DNA from: an uncultured bacterium
Lineage (GTDB): Bacteria > Bacillota > Bacilli > Lactobacillales > Lactobacillaceae
Reading direction: 5' to 3'
DNA: 64,000 bases
Assembly (NCBI GenBank): GCA_905214545.1
Contig: CAJMMO010000002.1
Coordinates: 186,001 to 250,000 of the forward strand
Position numbers and translations under genes: made by a program. The notes beneath the pieces are model-generated. The model was given only the letters and a program-made list of their open reading frames with translations. It did not search any database and was not told the DNA's origin. Shown here in pieces: positions 57,061 through 64,000 of this stretch; the stretch's first letter is position 1, and every line of letters starts with the position of its first letter.

Positions 57061-58512
57061 TTGAACCAATTTGTGCGTATCATCCTGCTGGTCAATACGA
57101 TCTTAAGTTTCTACGTCGTCTTCCACCGCAAGCGGTCGGTGGCCACGACCTGGGCCTGGCTGATCGTCTTATTGATTTTCCCGGTGGTCGGGTTTATCCT
57201 CTACGGCTTCTTAGGCCGCGGCCTGTCTCAGGAAAACCTCTTTGCCATCAACCAGCAAAACCACATCGGCCTAAACAAGGTCCGGCAGATGCTGCCGCAG
57301 CACGTACGCAAAAACGCCAGCGCCAACGACACCTCCGAAAACGCCCGCGTCTTGATCGACTACTTCAACAGCAAGGGCGACACGCCCTTGTCGAAAAACA
57401 ACGCCATCCGCATTTTTACCGACGGCAAGGACAAGTTCCGCAACCTGTTTGCCGACATCGAAAAGGCCCAAGAAACCGTCAACATCGAGTACTACTCCTT
57501 CATCAACGACGAGATCGGCAACCAGTTCTTAGACCTCTTGGTCAAAAAGGCCAAGGCGGGGGTCAAAATCAGGCTGATCTACGACCCCTGGGGTTCGCCC
57601 GGCGCCAGCAAGGCCTGGTTTCAGCCGCTGATCGACCAGGGCGGCGAGGTCGTGCCCTTCATCACCTCGCGCAACATGATCACCAAGTACCGGATGAACT
57701 ACCACCTGCACCGAAAAGAGGTCATCATCGACGGCCGCATCGCCTGGACCGGCGGCTTCAACGTCGGCGACCAGTACCTGGGCAAGAGCAAAAAGTTCGG
57801 CTACTGGCGCGACACTCACGTCCGCATCGCCGGCTCGGCCAGCCTGCTTTTGCAAGAGCGCTTTGTCATGGACTGGAACGCGTCCGTGCAAAAAGAAGAA
57901 GACGAGGTCATCTTCGAGCCGCGCCTTTTTCCTAAAATTGAAAAAACAAACTTGCCGGAAAACTCCGTGGCCACCCAGATCGTCAGCGACGGGCCCGACC
58001 AAGACGAGCCTTACATGCGAAACGGCATGATCCGGCTGATGATGATGGCCCGCAAGACCCTGTGGATCCAGACGCCTTACCTTGTGCCCGACGACCCCAT
58101 GATCGCCACCTGGCGCATTGCCGCGCGGTCGGGCGTCGACGTCAGGATCATGATTCCCTGCATGCCGGACCACCCCTTCATCTACCGGGCGACGCAGTGG
58201 TACGCCAAGCAGCTGATGCGCGAAGGCATCAAGATCTACATCTACCAAAACGGCTTCATCCACGCCAAGACCGTGGTCGTCGACGACAAGTACAGCACGA
58301 TCGGGTCCATGAACCAGGACTACCGGTCCTACAGCCTGAACTTTGAAGCCATCGCCGTCTTCTATGACAAAAAAATTGCCCGGGAAATGCAGCAGATCTT
58401 TTTAAACGACGCCAAGGACTGCATCCGGCTGACGCCGGCCATGGTCGACAACTGGTCGCACTGGCTGGCCTTCAAGCAGAGTGCTTCGCGCCTGCTGTCG
58501 CCAATTCTATAA
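57061..58512 (+). CDS. cls: Cardiolipin synthase
   Basis: Joins two phosphatidylglycerols to make cardiolipin in the membrane. 483 residues with two N-terminal membrane helices (~1-20 and ~30-52) and the tandem phospholipase D sites HRKEVIIDGRIAWTGGFN and HAKTVVVDDKYSTIGSMN (H-x-K-x4-D). Starts at TTG (57061) with AAGGAG 9 nt upstream; no better in-frame ATG. Follows the DUF915 hydrolase gene by 6 bp and ends at a strong terminator. Confidence 0.96.
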   Translation: MNQFVRIILLVNTILSFYVVFHRKRSVATTWAWLIVLLIFPVVGFILYGFLGRGLSQENLFAINQQNHIGLNKVRQMLPQHVRKNASANDTSENARVLIDYFNSKGDTPLSKNNAIRIFTDGKDKFRNLFADIEKAQETVNIEYYSFINDEIGNQFLDLLVKKAKAGVKIRLIYDPWGSPGASKAWFQPLIDQGGEVVPFITSRNMITKYRMNYHLHRKEVIIDGRIAWTGGFNVGDQYLGKSKKFGYWRDTHVRIAGSASLLLQERFVMDWNASVQKEEDEVIFEPRLFPKIEKTNLPENSVATQIVSDGPDQDEPYMRNGMIRLMMMARKTLWIQTPYLVPDDPMIATWRIAARSGVDVRIMIPCMPDHPFIYRATQWYAKQLMREGIKIYIYQNGFIHAKTVVVDDKYSTIGSMNQDYRSYSLNFEAIAVFYDKKIAREMQQIFLNDAKDCIRLTPAMVDNWSHWLAFKQSASRLLSPIL

Positions 58513-58514
58513 GC

Positions 58515-58552
58515 AAAAAAATAAACGCACCCTTCGGTGCGTTTATTTTTTT
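58515..58552. terminator. Bidirectional terminator of cls
   Basis: AATAAACGCACC CTTC GGTGCGTTTATT, a 12-bp stem with a stable CTTCGG-type tetraloop and A/T runs on both sides. Confidence 0.93.
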
Positions 58553-58554
58553 GT

Positions 58555-59025
58555 CTAGACCATCGATTCAACTTCGATCTTGACGCCGCTTTGCAGCTTA
58601 TTGCGCAGCTGCGACATGACCGCCTCGGCCTTTTTCGAAAAGCGCAGGGCGTACTGCTGGCGGTTCTTCGTCTGCAAGATGGCCACGACCAGCGGCATGT
58701 CAGCCGGCGCCTTGACCAGCTTGACCTCGGCGATCTCGCTGTAGGCTAAGGTGCGCTTAAAGTAGCCGGACAGCACGACGCGTTTTTCGCCAAAGCCTGA
58801 TTGGCCGTCGAGCAGGCTCGCCACCAAAAATGAAGCCAGCAGCAGGGACAGGCCTTGGGCGTGCAGGTCGAAAAAGCCCGCGCCTAAGCCCACCAGCAAA
58901 AAGATGGCGGCCCAAACTACGTTCGAACTGCGGAAGCGGGCCTTCATGACAATTGTGGCCTGCCAATACCAGCTGTAAAGGATGTAAAATATAAGTAAGA
59001 GTGACAAAGCGATGTAGTAGCTCAT
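58555..59025 (-). CDS. Small membrane protein with PH-like cytoplasmic part, unknown function
   Basis: 156 residues. Three hydrophobic segments (~5-23, ~35-52, ~57-72) are followed by a soluble part (~75-156) with beta-strands such as RVVLSGYFKRTLAYSEIAEVKLVK and YALRFSKKAEAVMSQL, which reads like a bacterial PH-type domain. I do not recognise a named family. Divergent from the sirtuin gene. Confidence 0.65.
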   Translation of the reverse strand: MSYYIALSLLLIFYILYSWYWQATIVMKARFRSSNVVWAAIFLLVGLGAGFFDLHAQGLSLLLASFLVASLLDGQSGFGEKRVVLSGYFKRTLAYSEIAEVKLVKAPADMPLVVAILQTKNRQQYALRFSKKAEAVMSQLRNKLQSGVKIEVESMV

Positions 59026-59088
59026 CCAATCAGTCCTTTTTCATAAATCATAATGTAATTATAGCAAAACTGGCAGAAGGAGACCGTC

Positions 59089-59814
59089 ATGATGATCACA
59101 GAACAAGTTGCGCAGCTGCAAGACGACCTGGACCAGGCCAAACACATTGTCTTTTTGACAGGCGCCGGCGTGTCGACGCCGTCCGGCATCCCCGACTACC
59201 GCTCAAAAAACGGCATCTACAACGAAATCAGCCTGAGCCCGGAAGAAATTTTAAGCACGGACACCCTCTTGCACCGGCCCGCCCTTTTTCACGACTTCGT
59301 CATGAAGAACATGTACTTTCCTGACGCTGAGCCCAACGTGATCCACGAAAAGATGGCGGCTTTTTGCAAGGACCGCGGCCAGCTGATCACCCAAAACGTG
59401 GACGGGCTGGACAAAAAGGCAGGCAATGCCGGCGTCATCGAGTTCCACGGCAACTTGTACGACATCTATTGCACCAAGTGCGGGCAAAAGTTTTCTTATG
59501 AAGACTACAAAAACTCTTTTGTCCACGAGCAAGACGGCGGCATCATCAGGCCGGGCATCGTGCTCTACGGCGAACCCATCGACCAGGAAAGGCTCATGCG
59601 GTCCGTGCAGGCGGTAGCCGGCAGCGACCTGATCATCATCTGCGGGACAAGTTTTGTTGTTTATCCTTTTGCCGGACTGTTACAATATAGAGATGGTGCA
59701 AAAGTATGGGCCATTAACAAGCAAGAACTGGCCCAGGTCGGCGGGATCAAGCAGATCACGGCCGACGCTGCGGCTATTTTCAAGCAATTGCATCTTGAAC
59801 GGAACGAGGCTTAG
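59089..59814 (+). CDS. Sir2-family NAD-dependent protein deacylase with half zinc site
   Basis: Sirtuin of 241 residues that removes acyl groups from lysines using NAD. GAGVSTPSGIPDYRS binds NAD, TQNVDGLDKKAG and the catalytic His120 (EFHGN) are present, and GIVLYGEPI and CGTSFVVYPFAG complete the pocket. Only one zinc Cys pair is visible (C128-T-K-C131). The second pair, expected before G-G-x-x-R-P, reads FVHEQDGGIIRP without cysteine. AAGGAG lies ahead of the ATG. First gene of an operon with the alkyltransferase-like and TerC genes. Confidence 0.9.
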   Translation: MMITEQVAQLQDDLDQAKHIVFLTGAGVSTPSGIPDYRSKNGIYNEISLSPEEILSTDTLLHRPALFHDFVMKNMYFPDAEPNVIHEKMAAFCKDRGQLITQNVDGLDKKAGNAGVIEFHGNLYDIYCTKCGQKFSYEDYKNSFVHEQDGGIIRPGIVLYGEPIDQERLMRSVQAVAGSDLIIICGTSFVVYPFAGLLQYRDGAKVWAINKQELAQVGGIKQITADAAAIFKQLHLERNEA

Positions 59815-59816
59815 TT

Positions 59817-60341
59817 GTGTACGACGACGACACATTTTTCTATGACTATTTTTCATATGGCAACCTGCAGCTGCGTTTAGTGGCTGACTGGAGCGGTTTG
59901 ACTTTTGCCGGTATGCGCAACGAGCCTAAGAGTGCCCCAATTTTCAGTTTCTACCCGCACGTGATCATGGTCAGAAACAAAAAGATGCTGGCGCCCTATG
60001 CCCAAGAGCTGGTCGAATACATGGAAGGCACACGCCAAGACTTCGACCTGAACTTGAACTACAGCGGCTTCGGCGCGCCCTTCCAGCGCCGCGTCTACGA
60101 CTTGGTCCGCCAGATTCCTTACGGCACGACCATCACCTACAGCGACCTGGCCGCAGCCTTGGACGAAGCGACCAGTACCCGCGCAGTCCAGCACGCCATC
60201 GCCTTAAACCCGATGCCGATCTTTGTGCCGACCCACCGGGTCGTCTTAGACCGGACTAACCTGGGCATCTGCCGGCTGGGCAGCGCCGTTAAAAGGGAGT
60301 TAATCAACATGGAGAAGAGCTATCTGAATGAACGTCGTTAA
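59817..60341 (+). CDS. Alkyltransferase-like protein (Ogt/MGMT homologue without active Cys)
   Basis: 174 residues, GTG start with GAGG 7 nt upstream. The C-terminal half is the MGMT DNA-binding domain: FGAPFQRRVYDLVRQIPYG, TYSDLAAAL, the arginine finger in STRAVQHAIALNP, and VPTHRVV. In true alkyltransferases this reads P-C-H-R-V; here Thr139 replaces the acceptor Cys. ATL proteins, with Trp or Ala there, bind O6-alkylguanine and recruit nucleotide-excision repair. By analogy this would be a damage sensor. It starts 2 bp after the sirtuin stop and overlaps the TerC start by 14 bp. Confidence 0.85.
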   Translation: MYDDDTFFYDYFSYGNLQLRLVADWSGLTFAGMRNEPKSAPIFSFYPHVIMVRNKKMLAPYAQELVEYMEGTRQDFDLNLNYSGFGAPFQRRVYDLVRQIPYGTTITYSDLAAALDEATSTRAVQHAIALNPMPIFVPTHRVVLDRTNLGICRLGSAVKRELINMEKSYLNERR

Positions 60342-61089
60342 GCTCTACCAGCCCTTTTTTGAACTGAGCAACTGGCAGCACGTCTTGACGTCTGGCAGCG
60401 ACTGGCTGATCATCTTGACCTTGATCTTGATGGAATGCCTGCTGTCCGTCGACAACGCCGTCGTGCTAGCCGCACAGACGCAGGTGCTGCCCACCAAGTC
60501 CCAGCAGCGCAAGTCGCTGGTCTACGGCCTGTGGGGCGCCTACCTCTTCCGCTTTATCGTCATCGGGATCGGGACTTACCTGATCAAGCTCTGGGAGATC
60601 AAGCTGGCCGGCAGCTGCTACCTGTTTTATTTAGCAGGCCGCTATTTTTACGACCAGCGCCACCCGGAAAAAGACAAGGGCGAAGAACACCACAAGGCTA
60701 AAACCGATAAAAAACACCACGTGTTAAGCCTGTTTTGGCGCACGGTCATCTCAATTGAAGCCATGGACATCGTCTTTTCAATCGACTCGGTCCTGGCGTC
60801 GCTTGCGGTGTCGTCAAACCCCGTCGTCGTCTTGATCGGCGGCATGATCGGCATCCTGTGCATGCGGGGCGTAGCCGAGATCATCATCAAGCTGATGGAG
60901 ATCATCCCCGAGCTGCAGACGATGGCCTATGTCTTAATCGCCATCATCGCCTGCAAGCTGCTGCTGTCGCTGCCGCCGCTTAAATGGGAGGTGCCCAACG
61001 GCCTGTTTGCCGGCATTGTCTTCGGCATTTTAGGCGTCACGATCGCCTTCCACTACCTGCGCCAGGCGCGCCACGGCAAAAAATTTTAA
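60328..61089 (+). CDS. TerC family membrane protein
   Basis: 253 residues with seven or so membrane segments. TerC signatures: MECLLSVDNAVVLAAQ, GLWGAYLFRFIVIGIG, and the second-half copy SIEAMDIVFSIDSVLASLAV with metal-type acidic residues in membrane helices. A His/Lys-rich cytoplasmic loop (~112-130, EEHHKAKTDKKHH) may bind metal. Related proteins export Mn2+ (MeeF/TerC) to load secreted enzymes or relieve metal stress. Translationally coupled to the upstream alkyltransferase-like gene. No terminator hairpin directly follows. Confidence 0.88.
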   Translation: MNVVKLYQPFFELSNWQHVLTSGSDWLIILTLILMECLLSVDNAVVLAAQTQVLPTKSQQRKSLVYGLWGAYLFRFIVIGIGTYLIKLWEIKLAGSCYLFYLAGRYFYDQRHPEKDKGEEHHKAKTDKKHHVLSLFWRTVISIEAMDIVFSIDSVLASLAVSSNPVVVLIGGMIGILCMRGVAEIIIKLMEIIPELQTMAYVLIAIIACKLLLSLPPLKWEVPNGLFAGIVFGILGVTIAFHYLRQARHGKKF

Positions 61090-61108
61090 AAATTTTCGAA
61101 TCTTTCAC

Positions 61109-61137
61109 TTGTTTTTTGTAAGTACTTTGACTATATT
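61109..61137 (+). promoter_or_regulatory. Promoter of the transporter leader
   Basis: TTGTTT (61109-61114), 17 bp, TATATT (61132-61137). Transcription would start near 61143, 28 nt before the leader-peptide ATG. Confidence 0.55.
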
Positions 61138-61165
61138 AAAGTTAGCTTAAACGAGAGGAGAAATT

Positions 61166-61220
61166 GGAAAATGATCTGTTGTAACACTTTGAACAACTTA
61201 ATCTAAGAAGATCAGTTTCC
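61166..61220 (+). promoter_or_regulatory. Stem-loop enclosing the leader peptide
   Basis: GGAAAATGATCT (61166-61177) pairs, with one mismatch, with AGATCAGTTTCC (61209-61220). Inside it GTTGT (61178-61182) can pair with ACAAC (61193-61197). A six-T run (61222-61227) follows. The ATG and the Cys codons lie in the 5' arm, so translation decides whether it folds. Confidence 0.6.
61171..61206 (+). CDS. Leader peptide MICCNTLNNLI with tandem Cys codons
   Basis: Eleven codons, ATG at 61171 to TAA at 61204-61206. AGGAG lies 10 nt before the ATG. Codons 3 and 4 are TGT-TGT. Cys is a rare residue, so two in a row in an 11-residue peptide, placed upstream of terminators and a cyst(e)ine-type transporter, suggests that ribosome stalling at low Cys-tRNA is the signal. 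Two Asn codons in a row (AAC-AAC) also occur, so asparagine is an alternative. Translation is not proven. Confidence 0.55.
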   Translation: MICCNTLNNLI

Positions 61221-61234
61221 ATTTTTTCTATTTC

Positions 61235-61269
61235 ACTGCGGAGCTGGTTTTCGGCTCGGCAGTTTTTTT
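61235..61269 (+). terminator. First tandem terminator before the ABC transporter
   Basis: ACTGCGGAGC (61235-61244) pairs at 9 of 10 positions with GCTCGGCAGT (61254-61263), followed by a T-run. Confidence 0.88.
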
Positions 61270-61279
61270 ATCTAAAAAA

Positions 61280-61311
61280 GTCTGCTGCGTTGTTTGCTGC
61301 AGGCTTTTTTT
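61280..61311 (+). terminator. Second tandem terminator before the ABC transporter
   Basis: GTCTGCTGC (61280-61288) pairs with GCTGCAGGC (61296-61304), one T-T mismatch, followed by seven T. It ends 8 bp before the transporter ribosome binding site (GAGGAGG), so no promoter fits between. Confidence 0.85.
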
Positions 61312-61330
61312 GCGGCCTGAGGAGGTTTTT

Positions 61331-61990
61331 ATGGATTGGAAAATCATCAGCTCGGCCTTGCCGGTCTTTGCCAGCGGCTTTGCTCTGACCCTCGAGCTGT
61401 CCTTTTGGGGCATCTTAGGGGCCATCATCGTCGGCGGCGCCGTCAGCCTGATCGAGCACTTTAACTTAAAAATACTGAGTCCTATTGCCAAAGCTTACGT
61501 GGAGCTGGCCCGCAACACCCCGCTGTTAATCCAGCTCTTCTTTCTCTACTACGCGTTCCCGGTCATCGGCATCAAGCTGTCGGCCCGGGCCAGCGCGATC
61601 ATCGGCCTCATCTTTTTAGGCGGGGCCTACATGGCAGAAGGCTTTAACGGCGGCATCGACGGCGTGGCCAAAACGCAAATCGACAACGGCCTGGCGCTGG
61701 GCATGAACCGCCGCCAGCTCGCCCGCTACGTCATCCTGCCGCAGGGGCTGGCCTTGAGCATGCCGGCACTGACAGCCAACATCATTTTTCTCATCAAGGA
61801 GACGTCGATTTTCTCAATCATCGCCCTGCCGGAATTGACCAACACGGCGCTGGACCTCATCGGGATGTACTACCGCTCTAACGAGTACCTGTTAATGCTG
61901 GTCGTGGCCTACGCCATCATCCTGATTCCGATTATTTTGATTTTAACCTGGTTAGAAAAGAGGGTCCGCTATGGTACGTTCGGGGATTAA
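61331..61990 (+). CDS. Amino-acid ABC transporter permease 1 (cyst(e)ine-type)
   Basis: 219-residue HisM/GlnP-type inner-membrane permease with five membrane segments. The ATPase-contact loop is AKTQIDNGLALGMNRRQLARYVILPQ (E-A-A-like motif), and LARNTPLLIQLFFLYYAFP is the usual first-helix region. Start: ATG at 61331 behind GAGGAGG; a TTG at 61310 lies in the terminator T-run. Overlaps the second permease by 20 bp. The substrate is inferred from the CjaA-like binding protein at the operon end. Confidence 0.92.
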   Translation: MDWKIISSALPVFASGFALTLELSFWGILGAIIVGGAVSLIEHFNLKILSPIAKAYVELARNTPLLIQLFFLYYAFPVIGIKLSARASAIIGLIFLGGAYMAEGFNGGIDGVAKTQIDNGLALGMNRRQLARYVILPQGLALSMPALTANIIFLIKETSIFSIIALPELTNTALDLIGMYYRSNEYLLMLVVAYAIILIPIILILTWLEKRVRYGTFGD

Positions 61991-62648
61991 TGTTTTATTT
62001 GAAGGCACCAACATGGCGCGCCTGTTTGCGGGCCTGTGGACGTCAATTTGGATTGCGGCGCTGTCGCTGCTGTTCGGTTTATTGCTGGGCTTAGTCTTAG
62101 GCATGCTGCGGACCTTGCACAACAAGCCGCTGCGCTTTATCTTGCGCCTGTATCTGGAATTCTTCCGGATCGTGCCGACGGTCGTCTTGCTGTTTTTGGT
62201 CTACTACATCCTGCCGCGCGGCCTGCACGTCAACTGGTCGGCCAGCTGGATGGCGACCTTGGCTTTCAGCTTATGGGTCAGCGCCGAATTCAGCGACATC
62301 GTCCGCGGCGCTCTGCAGTCGGTACCCCAAAGCCAGATCGACTCCGGCCTGGCGCTGGGCTTAAACCGCCGGCAGCTCTTCCGCTACGTCCTGCTGCCGC
62401 AGTCCTTCCAGCTGGAATTGCCAGCAACCATCAACCTGGCCACTCGCGTCATCAAGACCACTTCGCTTTTAATGATGATCAACGTCATGGAGGTCATCAA
62501 CGTCGGCCAGCAGATCATCGAAGCCAACAACCAAAAGTACCCGGCCGGCGTCTTCTGGGTCTACGGCCTGATCTTTATCATGTACTTTATCTTGGATTAC
62601 CCGCTTTCGGCATTGTCTAAAAAGTTAACAGCAAGGAGCAAATCATGA
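61971..62648 (+). CDS. Amino-acid ABC transporter permease 2
   Basis: 225-residue partner permease, five membrane segments. FFRIVPTVVLLFLVYYILP and PQSQIDSGLALGLNRRQLFRYVLLPQSFQL show the HisM-family contact loop. Its coding start overlaps the first permease by 20 bp and its TGA overlaps the ATPase ATG (ATGA), typical of a tightly coupled transporter operon. It forms the membrane heterodimer with permease 1. Confidence 0.92.
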   Translation: MVRSGINVLFEGTNMARLFAGLWTSIWIAALSLLFGLLLGLVLGMLRTLHNKPLRFILRLYLEFFRIVPTVVLLFLVYYILPRGLHVNWSASWMATLAFSLWVSAEFSDIVRGALQSVPQSQIDSGLALGLNRRQLFRYVLLPQSFQLELPATINLATRVIKTTSLLMMINVMEVINVGQQIIEANNQKYPAGVFWVYGLIFIMYFILDYPLSALSKKLTARSKS

Positions 62649-63385
62649 GTGAAGAAATTTTTCGCGTTGAACATTTAAACAAGTCCTACGAGGGCAAGCA
62701 GGTCCTGCACGACATCAGTTTTTCCCTCAACAAAGGCGAGGTCTTAGCTTTACTTGGCCCGTCCGGTTCCGGTAAAAGTACGCTCCTGCGCACCCTGAAC
62801 GGCTTGGAGGACTTCCAAAGCGGCAGCCTGTACTTCAAGGGCCAAAAAATTGAGCCGACTTTGAGCAACTGGCAAAAGCTGCGCCACAAAATCGGCATGG
62901 TCTTCCAAAGCTACGAGCTGTTCCCAAACATGACCGTCATGGAAAACATTTTGCTGGCCCCGACCAAGGTCCAGGGCCGGCCGGCTGACGAGGTCAGAAA
63001 AGAGGCTGAAGACCTGCTGGCCAGAGTCGACCTGTCCGACTACGTAAACGCCTACCCGCGCGAACTGTCCGGCGGGCAAAAACAGCGTGTGGCCATCGTC
63101 CGCGCTTTGGCCATGCACCCGGAGGTCATCCTGCTCGACGAAATCACGGCCTCGCTGGACCCGGAGATGGTCCGCGGGATCTTGGAAATCATCCAGCGCC
63201 TGTCAACTGAATACCACATGACCATGATCATCGTCACCCACGAGATGAACTTTGCGGCCAGAATCGCAGACCAAGTTGTCTTCATCGACCAGGGCCGCGT
63301 CATCGAAACCACGCCGGGCAAGGACTTCTTTGCTCACCCTCAGACCCAGCGCGCAAGCAATTTCTTAGAAAGCATGGACTTCTAG
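62645..63385 (+). CDS. Amino-acid ABC transporter ATP-binding protein
   Basis: 246-residue ATPase of the polar amino-acid uptake family. Walker A LLGPSGSGKSTLLRTLNG, Q-loop MVFQSYELFPNMTV, signature ELSGGQKQRVAIVRALAM, Walker B VILLDEITASLDPE and switch H-loop IIVTHEMNFA. All catalytic residues are intact. Start overlaps the upstream stop by 4 nt, with AAGGAG ahead. The stop is 1 bp before the binding-protein gene. Confidence 0.96.
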   Translation: MSEEIFRVEHLNKSYEGKQVLHDISFSLNKGEVLALLGPSGSGKSTLLRTLNGLEDFQSGSLYFKGQKIEPTLSNWQKLRHKIGMVFQSYELFPNMTVMENILLAPTKVQGRPADEVRKEAEDLLARVDLSDYVNAYPRELSGGQKQRVAIVRALAMHPEVILLDEITASLDPEMVRGILEIIQRLSTEYHMTMIIVTHEMNFAARIADQVVFIDQGRVIETTPGKDFFAHPQTQRASNFLESMDF

Positions 63386-63386
63386 C

Positions 63387-64000
63387 ATGAAAAAACACAG
63401 CATTTTTACCTGGATCATCGGCATCCTGGCGATCTTGACTGTAGGCGCGGCGGCCTTTTTCGGCTTGACCGAGCCTAACTTGAACGCCGGCACCTCCGGG
63501 TCCTGGAACAACACCAACTCTGTCAGCGCCATCAAGCGCCGCGGCTATTTGCGCGTGGCCGTCTTCGGCGACCTGCCGCCCTACGGCTGGGTCAACTCCC
63601 AAGGCCAGCGCGTGGGCTACGACGTCTACCTGGCCCACCGCATGGCTAAAGACCTGGGCGTCAAGCTCCGCTTTATCCAGGTCAACGCCAACAACCGCGT
63701 GGACACTTTAAACTCCAACAAGGCCGACATCATCCTGGCCAACTTCACCGAGACGCCCGAACGCGAAAAGGTCGTCAGCTGGGCTGCCCCTTACATGAAG
63801 GTGTCAGTCGGCGTGATCTCGCCTAAAAACAAGCCGATCACGACCGCCAAGCAGCTGCAAAACAACTCGCTGATCGTGACCAAAGGCACCACCGCCGAGA
63901 CTTACTTCACTAAGCAAAAAGGCGTGAACTTGCTGAAGTTCGACTCCAAGACCCAGCAGTTCAACGCCCTGAAAAACGGCCGTGCCGCCGCCTTGGCCGA
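63387..64000 (+). CDS. CjaA/BspA-like cyst(e)ine-binding protein (partial, 3' end outside window)
   Basis: The first 204 codons are visible and the frame is open at 64000. The N-terminus is a membrane anchor or signal (HSIFTWIIGILAILTVGAAAFF) with no lipobox Cys. The family-3 solute-binding domain starts at YLRVAVFGDLPPYGWVN, then GQRVGYDVYLAHRMAK, NRVDTLNSNKADIILANFT, PYMKVSVGVISPK and LIVTKGTTAETYFTK. These segments closely follow Campylobacter CjaA (a cysteine binder) as I recall it, and BspA of L. fermentum (cystine). Last gene seen of the operon. Confidence 0.88.
   Translation, partial: MKKHSIFTWIIGILAILTVGAAAFFGLTEPNLNAGTSGSWNNTNSVSAIKRRGYLRVAVFGDLPPYGWVNSQGQRVGYDVYLAHRMAKDLGVKLRFIQVNANNRVDTLNSNKADIILANFTETPEREKVVSWAAPYMKVSVGVISPKNKPITTAKQLQNNSLIVTKGTTAETYFTKQKGVNLLKFDSKTQQFNALKNGRAAALA

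Overview
The window looks like a chromosomal segment of a low-GC Gram-positive lactic acid bacterium, most likely Lactobacillus delbrueckii or a close relative. This rests on GC-rich third codon positions with AAGGAG-type ribosome binding sites, surface proteins with repeated C-terminal wall-binding domains, a ComX sigma factor, an ATP-type PEP carboxykinase, and an ATP-grasp ligase plus asparagine-synthase pair matching a D-Asp/D-Asn peptidoglycan cross-bridge. I see no rRNA, tRNA, insertion sequence, prophage or CRISPR array. Almost all DNA is coding, and most operons end in clear intrinsic terminators, several of which serve both strands.

Layout. 1-5.6 kb (minus): tyrS with a Tyr T-box leader, a polytopic membrane protein, an LCP wall-polymer ligase, a GRP sugar transporter and gpmA. 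5.7-9 kb: a lipoprotein and histidine-phosphatase pair, then a CPA2 antiporter. 9-14 kb: two wall hydrolases with surface-binding repeats (GH25, GH73), a GtrA/GT2 lipid-sugar pair and a structured 6S-like RNA. 14.2-18.8 kb: paired FMN reductases, comX with an unusual leader, an S-layer-like protein with a ~190-nt leader, and the small DUF2922/DUF1659 pair. 18.9-24.4 kb: a lipoprotein, an unknown acidic protein, kup, and pckA. 24.5-28.5 kb: pepO with a catalytically degenerate LacD-like aldolase, and an MFS transporter. 28.6-35.1 kb: one five-gene operon (unknown protein, pdp, metallophosphoesterase, Asn synthase, D-Asp ligase-like ATP-grasp). 35.2-44.8 kb: usp, a tyrosine phosphatase with a cre site, an orphan EIIA, a divergent GH31 protein, an esterase, a YibE/F pair, a MerR-like coiled-coil protein and ddl. 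44.9-53.4 kb: a TetR/membrane pair, prs, an oxidoreductase, an alpha/beta hydrolase, a GT2, a DUF1002 protein and an AKR-SDR-AKR operon divergent from a LysR gene. 54.4-55.4 kb: an AbiF/Abi_2-type HEPN protein followed by a small structured RNA with its own promoter. 55.4-61.1 kb: rnhA, a DUF915 hydrolase, cls, a sirtuin, an alkyltransferase-like protein and TerC. 61.1-64 kb: an attenuator-like leader with a Cys-Cys peptide, then a cyst(e)ine-type ABC transporter running off the window.

Most notable. (1) The Abi_2/AbiF-like protein (54400-55305) with an adjacent ~90-nt two-hairpin RNA has the layout of a toxin with an RNA antitoxin. (2) An 11-codon leader with tandem Cys codons is followed by two strong terminators in front of a CjaA/BspA-like transporter, which suggests cysteine-responsive attenuation. 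(3) Several genes keep their fold but lose catalytic residues: the LacD-like protein beside pepO, an alpha/beta hydrolase without its serine, a GH31 without a recognisable nucleophile motif, and an Ogt homologue with PTHR instead of PCHR. (4) comX sits behind a terminator-like hairpin and a perfect 14-bp palindrome, and a 10-codon ORF overlaps its start.

All family assignments come from reading motifs and from memory of the families. No database search was run.
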